Assembly: GCA_015485505.1 (NCBI GenBank)
Contig: WFTK01000004.1
Coordinates: 1-33,317 of the forward strand
Reading direction: 5' to 3'
Length of the DNA stretch: 33,317 nt
From: Patescibacteria group bacterium
Lineage (GTDB): Bacteria; Patescibacteriota; Minisyncoccia; Phycocordibacterales; UBA2100
Shown: positions 15,055-21,096 of the stretch, one piece after another
Layout: the number at the start of each line of letters is the position of its first letter
Numbering within the stretch: position 1 is the first letter of the stretch
Notes under the pieces: generated by a model
Told to the model about the DNA's origin: nothing
Database searches by the model: none
What the model saw: only the letters and a program-made list of their open reading frames with translations
Translations under genes and position numbers: made by a program

Positions 15055-16263
15055 ATGGTAACAAAAAAGACAACAAAGAAGCCCGTGAAGAAAACAAAGA
15101 CACCGAAAAAAACGGCTAATAAAAAGTCAGTTAAGAAGGCTGCTAAGTCAACTGCAAGTACAAGACCACCAAGACTCACAGAGAAGCAGAAGGTAGAGCG
15201 CAAAAAGGCAATCTTAACCAAGGGTAAGAACAGGGGCTACATTACATATGATGAGATCTTGAGAGAGTTCCCAACTATTGAGGACGATGTCACCTTCTTA
15301 GAGAATCTATACGACGACTTTAACATCGCTGGTATTGATATACTTGAGGGTGGCAGTTTACTAGATGTAGACGCAGATGTAGAGATGGATGCCGTACTGG
15401 AGAGTAAACGCCTTAAGGGCCGCGAGGGTAGTGGAGACTCGGTGCAGATGTACCTCAGAGAGATAGGCCAATATCCGCTACTTACAGCAGATGACGAGGT
15501 GCGCCTGGCCAAGAGGATAGAGCAGGGCGATGACGAGGCTCGCAACTTGCTAGCTCGCTCTAACTTACGCTTGGTAGTATCAATAGCTAAGAAGTATGCT
15601 AATCGCTCTGCCGACCTAACCCTGCTAGACCTTATACAAGAGGGTAACCTAGGGCTCTTTAAAGCAGTAGACAAGTTTGATTATAGCAAGGGGTACAAAT
15701 TCTCTACATATGCTACGTGGTGGATACGCCAAGCTATTACGCGCGCATTGGCAGACCAGAGTCGTACTATACGCATACCTGTACACATGGTAGAGACAAT
15801 AGCAAAGTATAAGCAAAAGCTACGTGAGCTTAGTCAGCACTTGGGTCGAGAGCCGTTGCCTGAGGAGGTGGCTATAGAGATGGGCCTAGAGGTAGAGAAG
15901 ATATATCATATACAGAAGATTAATCAAATGACTCTCTCGCTAGAGGCCCCGGTAGGCTCAGATGATGACGGTACTAAGAGTACTCTCGGCTCCTTCCAGA
16001 CAGATGACTCTATAGAATCTCCAGACAGAGGTGCCGCCAAGAGGATACTAAATAACCATTTGCAGGAGGTACTCAATGAGCTATCTCCTAAAGAGCGCAA
16101 GATACTAGAGCTACGTAATGGTATAGAGGATGGCGTGTGCCACACCTTAGAGGAGGTAGGTAAAGTCTTCGGTGTGACGCGTGAGCGCATAAGGCAAATA
16201 GAGGCCAAGGCACTAGAGAAGATCCGCGTACATGACAACGCTGACCAGTTGAAGAATTATTAA
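15055..16263 (+). CDS. rpoD: Primary RNA polymerase sigma factor (sigma-70, RpoD)
   Basis: 402 aa from ATG 15055. The first ~45 residues are a Lys/Thr/Ala-rich tail ([12 protein letters not shown]...), like a histone-H1 tail, in place of region 1.1. Then follow region 1.2 ([20 protein letters not shown]), region 2 ([48 protein letters not shown]), the 3.0/2.4 part RTIRIPVHM, region 3, and region 4.2 ([29 protein letters not shown]). The full 2.3-2.4 and 4.2 elements fit the TTGACA/TATAAT promoters seen across the window. No terminator is seen; an RNA promoter follows within 20 bp. Confidence 0.96.
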   Translation: MVTKKTTKKPVKKTKTPKKTANKKSVKKAAKSTASTRPPRLTEKQKVERKKAILTKGKNRGYITYDEILREFPTIEDDVTFLENLYDDFNIAGIDILEGGSLLDVDADVEMDAVLESKRLKGREGSGDSVQMYLREIGQYPLLTADDEVRLAKRIEQGDDEARNLLARSNLRLVVSIAKKYANRSADLTLLDLIQEGNLGLFKAVDKFDYSKGYKFSTYATWWIRQAITRALADQSRTIRIPVHMVETIAKYKQKLRELSQHLGREPLPEEVAIEMGLEVEKIYHIQKINQMTLSLEAPVGSDDDGTKSTLGSFQTDDSIESPDRGAAKRILNNHLQEVLNELSPKERKILELRNGIEDGVCHTLEEVGKVFGVTRERIRQIEAKALEKIRVHDNADQLKNY

Positions 16264-16272
16264 TGTGGATAA
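16264..16272 (-). promoter_or_regulatory. DnaA box
   Basis: TGTGGATAA is a perfect reverse-strand TTATCCACA DnaA 9-mer, in the gap directly after rpoD. Confidence 0.4.
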
Positions 16273-16279
16273 ACATATA

Positions 16280-16308
16280 TTGACATAACAAGTTTATTTA
16301 TATATACT
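16280..16308 (+). promoter_or_regulatory. Consensus promoter of the small RNA unit
   Basis: TTGACA (16280-16285), a 17-bp spacer and TATACT (16303-16308) form one of the best promoters in the window, although it drives only a ~60-nt unit that ends at a terminator. The predicted start is at about 16314-16316. Confidence 0.8.
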
Positions 16309-16313
16309 TTATC

Positions 16314-16379
16314 ATGACAAGTTTGGACGACGAGTTTAGAGCTCTGAAACTCCGATGCTAACGCATCGGTTTTTCTTTT
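16314..16379 (+). ncRNA. Small RNA with 15-codon ORF and stop-in-loop hairpin (possible mRNA-like half of a split tmRNA)
   Basis: A ~62-nt transcript unit. The first 18 nt, ATGACAAGTTTGGACGAC, are the perfect reverse complement of 16448-16465, next to the tmRNA-like 3' domain. An open frame from ATG 16314 has 15 codons (MTSLDDEFRALKLRC) and its TAA lies in the TAAC loop of a CCGATGC/GCATCGG hairpin that also acts as terminator (U-rich tail). Stop-codon-in-loop is the layout of tmRNA helix H5, and the 18-nt strand is where tmRNA helix H2 should be. Alternatives: a leaderless micro-peptide gene, or an antisense RNA to the downstream RNA. Confidence 0.5.
16352..16379 (+). terminator. Terminator of the small RNA unit
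   Basis: A 7-bp perfect stem CCGATGC/GCATCGG with a 4-nt TAAC loop, then TTTTTCTTTT. Confidence 0.8.
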
Positions 16380-16382
16380 AAT

Positions 16383-16411
16383 TTTCAAATTATTGTTGTT
16401 TATGATATACT
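16383..16411 (+). promoter_or_regulatory. Promoter of the tmRNA-like RNA and tRNA-Tyr
   Basis: TTTCAA (16383-16388), a 17-bp spacer and TATACT (16406-16411) predict a start near 16418. Confidence 0.5.
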
Positions 16412-16418
16412 TTTGCTC

Positions 16419-16500
16419 GTGGAGGCCATAGGGGGCCACTTAGGCAAGTCGTCCAAACTTGTCATTTCGGACGGAGGGGTTCAACTCCCCTTGGCTCCAC
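16419..16500 (+). ncRNA. ssrA: tmRNA-like 3' domain (tRNA-like end without attached tag region)
   Basis: The 3' half matches the conserved tmRNA end: ATTTCGGACG, then T-arm AGGGG-TTCAACT-CCCCT, then acceptor strand TGGCTCC and discriminator A. The normal tmRNA 5' end (GGnnnnn...GGATTCGACG) and a tag region of ~250 nt are missing, because rpoD ends only 156 bp upstream. A 5' acceptor strand can be drawn as GGGGCCA (16434-16440, one G-U) or as GTGGAG(G)CCA (16419-16428, one bulge). It cannot be folded as an ordinary tRNA: the only anticodon-like stem (CGTCC/GGACG) has a 14-nt loop. 16448-16465 pairs perfectly with the upstream RNA. Either half of a split tmRNA or a decayed ssrA copy/att remnant. 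Confidence 0.6.
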
Positions 16501-16502
16501 AT

Positions 16503-16585
16503 GCGTCGATGCCAGAGTGGTTAAATGGGACCGGCTGTAACCCGGTTGGCAATTGCCTACGTAGGTTCGAATCCTACTCGGCGCA
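16503..16585 (+). tRNA. tRNA-Tyr (GUA)
   Basis: Acceptor GCGTCGA/TCGGCGC (one G-U), anticodon arm ACCGG-CTGTAAC-CCGGT (anticodon GTA at 16537-16539), a long variable arm (class II, as expected for bacterial Tyr), T-arm GTAGG-TTCGAAT-CCTAC, discriminator A. CCA is not encoded. It begins 2 nt after the tmRNA-like RNA, so both probably come from one precursor. Confidence 0.95.
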
Positions 16586-16593
16586 CTAGAAAA

Positions 16594-16630
16594 CTAAACC
16601 AGCAAAGCAGAGCTTTGTTGGTTTTTGTTT
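16594..16630 (+). terminator. Terminator after tRNA-Tyr
   Basis: AAACCAGCAAAG / CTTTGTTGGTTT 12-bp stem (one G-U) with a CAGAG loop, then TTTGTTTTG. Confidence 0.85.
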
Positions 16631-16639
16631 TGTTGTGTT

Positions 16640-16780
16640 GAGTAGGATTCGAAAAGAGTTACCGGTATACAAGATGAGGAGCTTGCTCCGAGTGCTTGTC
16701 GGTAACGGCGGGGTCGCGTCGCTTAGTATTTTGCTTGCAAAATAGTTAGCAAAGGTGACCGAATCCTACTCGGCGCACTA
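16640..16780 (+). repeat. Structured tRNA-derived element with duplicated tRNA-Tyr 3' end
   Basis: The last 21 nt of the tRNA-Tyr region (16568-16588) are repeated exactly at 16760-16780, as an attachment site would be. An inverted copy, GAGTAGGATTCG (16640-16651), pairs with CGAATCCTACTC (16760-16771) and closes a ~130-nt loop. Inside are GTTACCG/CGGTAAC (16658-16664/16700-16706), ACAAG/CTTGT, GGAGC-tt-GCTCC, and TATTTTGC-tt-GCAAAATA (16727-16744). There is no ORF. It could be the remnant of an integrated element, a MITE, or a folded RNA. Confidence 0.6.
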
Positions 16781-16824
16781 CTATGCTTTCGTAAACAAAA
16801 GCTGTCAAGTGCACAGCACTACAT

Positions 16825-18717
16825 TTACTCAATATTGATCTTAACCTCAAATTGCGGTTGGAGACTTTTTAATACATGCAGTAGTTCTTCGTCAGGCCAT
16901 TTTTTATAATCTACTCTTATAAGTGCATGTAAAGCAAACTTTGTAGGGCTTAATCTTTGAAATTGCTTAAACACTCTTGGTCCATAGGGCTCTAATTTAG
17001 GTATAACTTTTTGAAACTCTTCTATAATCCGTTTTTTAGTACCAGTGGCCGTTATCTTGATCATAGTAGTATATGGCGGGTATTTAAGAGCTTTACGTAG
17101 TGCAAGCTCTTGCCTTATAAAGTCAGAGATGTCTCCAGAGACAGCCATAGTTATAGCTGCTCTCTGCGGCATACGAGTTTGTATGTAGAGTGAGTTTTTA
17201 GCCAACTCCTTTAACTTAATTAACATAGAGAAGACCCGTTCATCTATGTTAAAGCTTGGCACAGAGAGCATTGAGTCTATAGACACTACTACAGCCGAGT
17301 CCACCTCTTCAATAAATGGCAGTACGATACTAGTTGCCAAGAGCAAGCCTCCTTTGGTATCAAATTCGTGTAAGGCCTTTTTAATAGCGGAGTCAGTCTT
17401 TGTCGTCTTTTTGTCTATTCTTATTATATTTGTTTTTTTATATAGCTTCTTTAATTCATCTTCTACAAGCTCTATACCTATGCCAAGAGTATCAAGTCTC
17501 CAGCTGTTGCAGTAGCTACATGTAGTATCTGAGTCTGTTGTTAAACCGCATTTGTTACATAAGAACTCTCTGGTAGTGTCAGAGTTTTTATATAGGGTTA
17601 ATGGTGTATCACACTTAGTGCAGGTTACAGCGCTGTTGCAGTCTCTACATATTGTTATAGGAGCTAAGCCACTGCGTTGTGTGAGCAGGAGTACACGTTT
17701 TTTGTCTTTTATACTCTTAGATATATGTTGTTTTACAGTTTCGTCTAATATTTCAAAACTCGTGTTTTTTTTATTTTTTATCTTAGTTTCTGACTTTTTA
17801 ACTCGTGTATCTATTATTTTTACTCTAACCTTAGAGCGTTGCCGAGTTGAGAGAGGGGCAAGCTCACATACCTCACCATTACGCATTGCTAAGCTGGTTG
17901 CCATCGAGAGAGTTGTATCGGCTAATATAAGCTTAACACGCATAGCCTTAGCATACTCAGAAATAAACTTAGCCAAGTTGATATAAGGCCTCTTGAGAGT
18001 GTTATATGCTATAGAGCTCTCCTGTTCTATTATAATCGTGCCTAAGTTATGTACATTAAGAGATGCAAATTTTGGAGTTGTTATAAGTAGTTGTGCAGAG
18101 GTTGAGTTAGTTGCAGTAGTAATTATCTTTTGTAGTTTAGGTTTGCTAACCTTACTACTAAGTAGGTGAGTCCTGTCTTCAATACCGGGTTGCAATTGTA
18201 TACATAGTCTTTCTGCGGTTATCACATTGGGGGCTACTATAATCACAGATTTGTTACGTGCTAGAGACTCACGCGCGGTATTTTTATATACAGTTATTCT
18301 CTCTAAGAGAGGCGCTTGTAGAGCATAAGCATCATGTACGTGTTTTTTAAAGGCGTCTATCTCAGTTTTTTGATTAAGATCTGGACAAGAGAGCATAACA
18401 CTAGAGGTGGCAGAGGCAATTACAGACCCTGTAGTTGTTGCATAATATTTAGCAATAATATTAGCTGCCTTAATAAATGCCGGAGTTAATACCTCTCTAG
18501 TACTAGTTGCCTCTAGGCGTTTTAATGCAAAGTTATTACCACGCAGTATGGCTTTCATATCTGATGCATCGGCACTGTCAACGACAAGTGTTGGCACATT
18601 TTTATTGCGTAGCTTTACGTCTACTACAGAGCCCAAGGGTATATCCTTGAGAGAGAAGTAGGTTAACTCGCCTAATTGCTGATTATGAGTAATTGGTAAT
18701 ACAGTCAAGACCTTCAT
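16825..18717 (-). CDS. priA: PriA-like primosomal protein with lost ATPase motifs
   Basis: PriA restarts stalled replication forks. The 630-aa protein keeps the layout: an N-terminal 3'-end-binding domain, the zinc-binding insert with eight cysteines (CRDCNSAVTCTKCD...CNKCG...CSYC), and the C-terminal domain (RKALKYPPYTTMIKI, family ALxYPPF). Helicase motif I (GVTGSGKT) is gone: the site reads YKNTARESLARNKS. The DEEH box has become IIIEQES. So it should not hydrolyse ATP. Helicase-dead PriA homologues are known from Actinobacteria. It would act as a DNA-binding and loading scaffold. ATG follows a TATAAT by 8 nt. Confidence 0.85.
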   Translation of the reverse strand: MKVLTVLPITHNQQLGELTYFSLKDIPLGSVVDVKLRNKNVPTLVVDSADASDMKAILRGNNFALKRLEATSTREVLTPAFIKAANIIAKYYATTTGSVIASATSSVMLSCPDLNQKTEIDAFKKHVHDAYALQAPLLERITVYKNTARESLARNKSVIIVAPNVITAERLCIQLQPGIEDRTHLLSSKVSKPKLQKIITTATNSTSAQLLITTPKFASLNVHNLGTIIIEQESSIAYNTLKRPYINLAKFISEYAKAMRVKLILADTTLSMATSLAMRNGEVCELAPLSTRQRSKVRVKIIDTRVKKSETKIKNKKNTSFEILDETVKQHISKSIKDKKRVLLLTQRSGLAPITICRDCNSAVTCTKCDTPLTLYKNSDTTREFLCNKCGLTTDSDTTCSYCNSWRLDTLGIGIELVEDELKKLYKKTNIIRIDKKTTKTDSAIKKALHEFDTKGGLLLATSIVLPFIEEVDSAVVVSIDSMLSVPSFNIDERVFSMLIKLKELAKNSLYIQTRMPQRAAITMAVSGDISDFIRQELALRKALKYPPYTTMIKITATGTKKRIIEEFQKVIPKLEPYGPRVFKQFQRLSPTKFALHALIRVDYKKWPDEELLHVLKSLQPQFEVKINIE

Positions 18718-18725
18718 AGGTGTGT

Positions 18726-18731
18726 ATTATA
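18726..18731 (-). promoter_or_regulatory. -10 box of priA, 8 nt before ATG
   Basis: TATAAT on the minus strand ends 8 nt before ATG 18717 (leaderless design). The place where the -35 should be is occupied by the palindrome at 18748-18772. Confidence 0.5.
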
Positions 18732-18747
18732 GCACACCAAACCTATC

Positions 18748-18772
18748 AACAGCGAGGCCTTGCCTCGCTGTT
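18748..18772. repeat. REP-like palindrome, copy 1 (intergenic)
   Basis: AACAGCGAGGC-ctt-GCCTCGCTGTT: 11-bp perfect arms. It lies between priA and the transposase gene, in the opposite orientation to copies 2 and 3 by its centre (CTT versus AAG). Confidence 0.9.
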
Positions 18773-18794
18773 CGGGCTCTAATATTATATATCT

Positions 18795-19487
18795 ATGAGT
18801 TATCGTAAAGAAGAGTTATCAAATGGTGAATACTATCATATATATAATCGTGGGATAGATAAACGAGTAGTATTTGAAGATGCACAAGACTTCTTTCAAT
18901 TTTTGCAAATGCTTGATTTATTTAATCATAAAGAGGCTCTTGGAGGGGTAGAAAAGTACAAATATCCAATAAACCTTAAACAGCGAGGCAAGGCCTCGCT
19001 GTTAGTAGAGGTAGTTGCCTATTGTATAAATGGCAATCATTATCATCTATTATTAAGACAAAAGTCAGACAATGGCATATCAAGACTAATGCAAAAAGTG
19101 GGGACAGGCTATGCTATGTATTTTAATAAGAAGTATCAACGCTCAGGTAGCCTATTTCAAGGTAAATTTAAATCTATACATATTGGTACTGATGAATATC
19201 TAAAGGGGCTTAGTGCTTATATAAATCTCAATAATATAATGCATCAGTCGGTTAAGTCTAAACAGCGAGGCAAGGCCTCGCTGTTGTATCGGAGTTCTTG
19301 GTGGGAGTATGGCGGAGTAAAGGAGAGTGGAGCATTTCACCAGATTTGTGATACAAGTGCCATACTTAAAGCATTTAATACTAAGCAAGATTATTTGCGC
19401 TTTGCAAAAGAATATGTGAATAATATAGTAAAAATGAGACAAGATAAGCTCGAATTAGGTGATGATAGAGAGTTGTTTTTAGAATAA
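18795..19487 (+). CDS. REP-associated tyrosine transposase (RAYT, Y1/HUH family)
   Basis: A single-strand DNA nuclease of the IS200/RAYT type that mobilises REP palindromes. It starts YRKEELSNGEYYHIYNRGIDKRVVF (family consensus). The HUH motif is N-H-Y-H-L-L (H82, H84), and a Tyr-rich helix GYAMYFNKKYQRSGSLFQGKFKS carries the catalytic Tyr (Y106, Y109 or Y114). The gene contains two in-frame copies of a palindrome that also flanks it, encoding KQRGKASLL at 62-70 and 156-164. The first sits just before the HUH strand (VEVVAYC), the second after the LNN-type helix. 230 aa. Activity despite the inserts is unproven. Confidence 0.9.
   Translation: MSYRKEELSNGEYYHIYNRGIDKRVVFEDAQDFFQFLQMLDLFNHKEALGGVEKYKYPINLKQRGKASLLVEVVAYCINGNHYHLLLRQKSDNGISRLMQKVGTGYAMYFNKKYQRSGSLFQGKFKSIHIGTDEYLKGLSAYINLNNIMHQSVKSKQRGKASLLYRSSWWEYGGVKESGAFHQICDTSAILKAFNTKQDYLRFAKEYVNNIVKMRQDKLELGDDRELFLE
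18979..19003. repeat. REP-like palindrome, copy 2, inside the transposase gene
   Basis: AACAGCGAGGC-aag-GCCTCGCTGTT, identical to copy 3. Read as K-Q-R-G-K-A-S-L-L in the transposase frame. Confidence 0.92.
19261..19285. repeat. REP-like palindrome, copy 3, inside the transposase gene
   Basis: Same 25-bp sequence as copy 2, 282 bp downstream (a multiple of three), in the same orientation and reading frame. Confidence 0.92.
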
Positions 19488-19531
19488 TTTGATACTTAAA
19501 AAATGGCTTCTCTTAGTTTATAAATCTCTGG

Positions 19532-19537
19532 TATAAT
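19532..19537 (+). promoter_or_regulatory. -10 box of the TraG-like gene, 7 nt before ATG
   Basis: TATAAT ends 7 nt before ATG 19545 (leaderless design). The -35 is weak. Confidence 0.55.
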
Positions 19538-19544
19538 AGTACAT

Positions 19545-21095
19545 ATGACAGATAAGATTAACTATTTTGCAATGACGGATGTGCGTGGCAAGCATACAGC
19601 CTTTGGCATTAAGCCCGAGGACAGGCTTAGGCATATGTATGTTATAGGTAAGACGGGTATGGGTAAGTCTACAATGCTAGAGAATATGGCGATACAAGAC
19701 ATCCAAAACGGCGAGGGTATGTGCTTTATAGATCCGCACGGCTCAGCAGCAGAGAAGCTACTAGACTTCATACCGCAAGATCGTATAGATGATGTGCTCT
19801 ACTTTGCACCATTTGATATTGATTATCCTATAGGCTTTAATGTTATGGAGGATGTTGGCTTTGATAAGAGGCACTTGGTAGTAGCTGGGCTTATGAGCTC
19901 CTTCAAGAGGGTGTGGGTAGATGCTTGGAGCTCTAGGATGGAGTATATATTGCAGAATGTGCTACTGGCCTTACTTGAGTATCCAGACTCTACACTTGTA
20001 GACATTAATAGGATGCTTATTAATAAAGAGTTCCGCAATAAGGTGCTAGACAGGGTCACCGACCCTATGGTGCTTGAGTTTTGGAAGGTGGAGTTTGCCG
20101 GGTATACAGACAGATATGCACAAGAGGCAACGCCAGCTATACAAAACAAGATTGGGCAATTCGTAGCTAATCCACTTGTGCGTAACATTATAGCCCAGCC
20201 CGACTCAGCCTTTGATATGCGCAAGTTAATGGATGAGAAGAAGATATTTATAGTCAACCTATCTAAGGGTCGCATGGGAGAGCAAAATGCAGATCTAATA
20301 GGCTCTATGCTTATAACTAAGATGTATCTAGCCGCCATGAGTCGGGCAGAGGAGACGGCAACTGATATGGAGGCACTACCGCCATTTTACTTGTATGTAG
20401 ATGAGTTCCAATCGGTTGTTAACGACTCCTTCGCTAATATACTCTCCGAGGCGCGTAAGTATAAACTCTCTTTAACAATAGCTCACCAATACGCCTCTCA
20501 GATGGAGGATAATATTAAAGATGCCGTATTTGGTAATGTTGGTACTACGGTTACATTTAGAGTTGGTCCATTTGATGCTCAAGAGCTCGAGACTCTATAT
20601 AAGCCGACATTCTATGCAGACAATATAGTGAACCTTGGTTTTGCCCAGATATACTTAACCTTAATGATAGACGGTATAGGGTCTAAGCCCTTCTCTGCAC
20701 GCACTATAGAGCCTATTAACACACCTAAGGTGACCTTCTATAACGACATAATAGACAACTCTCGTAAGAGATACTCCAGGCCACGTAAGGAGGTAGAGGC
20801 ATTTATAGAGAAGATGGGTATAACCCCTGGTAGGACATCTAAGAAGAAGATTAATAGCTCTAGTAAAACTAAAGCATCAACACCTAAAGCAAATAATAAC
20901 CCTAAGCAGGTGGTTAAAACAACTACTAATATAAAGAAGAGTGACACCAAGAGTGCAAAGAAAGTAAAGTCCGACTTAGCAGCAGCTATACAAAAGGTCA
21001 AAGCAGAGTCTAAGAAAAATTTAGAGACTAATAACAAGTCAGAGAGCCCTAAAGAGGTGCCTGAGTCTGTACTAAGAGAAGTATTAGAGAGTTAA
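19545..21095 (+). CDS. TraG/VirD4-like (DUF87/TraM-recognition) AAA+ DNA-transfer ATPase
   Basis: 516 aa. Walker A VIGKTGMGKST (35-43) is followed by MCFIDPHGSAAEKLL, typical of the HerA/TraG/VirD4 and DUF87 group. Walker B is FYLYVDEFQSV (near 283), then FANILSEARKYKLSLTIAHQYASQM, the family sensor region. It has no N-terminal membrane helices, unlike classic VirD4, so it is a cytoplasmic ATPase that may dock on a membrane partner. The last ~90 residues are a Lys/Ser/Thr-rich tail. In CPR such proteins are thought to act in DNA uptake/conjugation or type IV systems; this is inference. The next gene begins 1 bp after its stop, so they form an operon. Confidence 0.85.
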   Translation: MTDKINYFAMTDVRGKHTAFGIKPEDRLRHMYVIGKTGMGKSTMLENMAIQDIQNGEGMCFIDPHGSAAEKLLDFIPQDRIDDVLYFAPFDIDYPIGFNVMEDVGFDKRHLVVAGLMSSFKRVWVDAWSSRMEYILQNVLLALLEYPDSTLVDINRMLINKEFRNKVLDRVTDPMVLEFWKVEFAGYTDRYAQEATPAIQNKIGQFVANPLVRNIIAQPDSAFDMRKLMDEKKIFIVNLSKGRMGEQNADLIGSMLITKMYLAAMSRAEETATDMEALPPFYLYVDEFQSVVNDSFANILSEARKYKLSLTIAHQYASQMEDNIKDAVFGNVGTTVTFRVGPFDAQELETLYKPTFYADNIVNLGFAQIYLTLMIDGIGSKPFSARTIEPINTPKVTFYNDIIDNSRKRYSRPRKEVEAFIEKMGITPGRTSKKKINSSSKTKASTPKANNNPKQVVKTTTNIKKSDTKSAKKVKSDLAAAIQKVKAESKKNLETNNKSESPKEVPESVLREVLES

Positions 21096-21096
21096 T

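Noticed and set aside
16150-16313. Standard one-piece tmRNA start upstream
   Set aside because: No GGATTCGACG-type D-region found; the space is taken by the rpoD end and a consensus promoter.
16419-16500. Ordinary tRNA gene
   Set aside because: T-arm and acceptor fit, but the D-arm is absent, the only anticodon-like stem has a 14-nt loop and total length is too short; the 3' ATTTCGGACG is tmRNA-specific.
18748-19285. CRISPR array
   Set aside because: The three repeats are palindromes at uneven spacing inside a gene, without spacers or cas genes.
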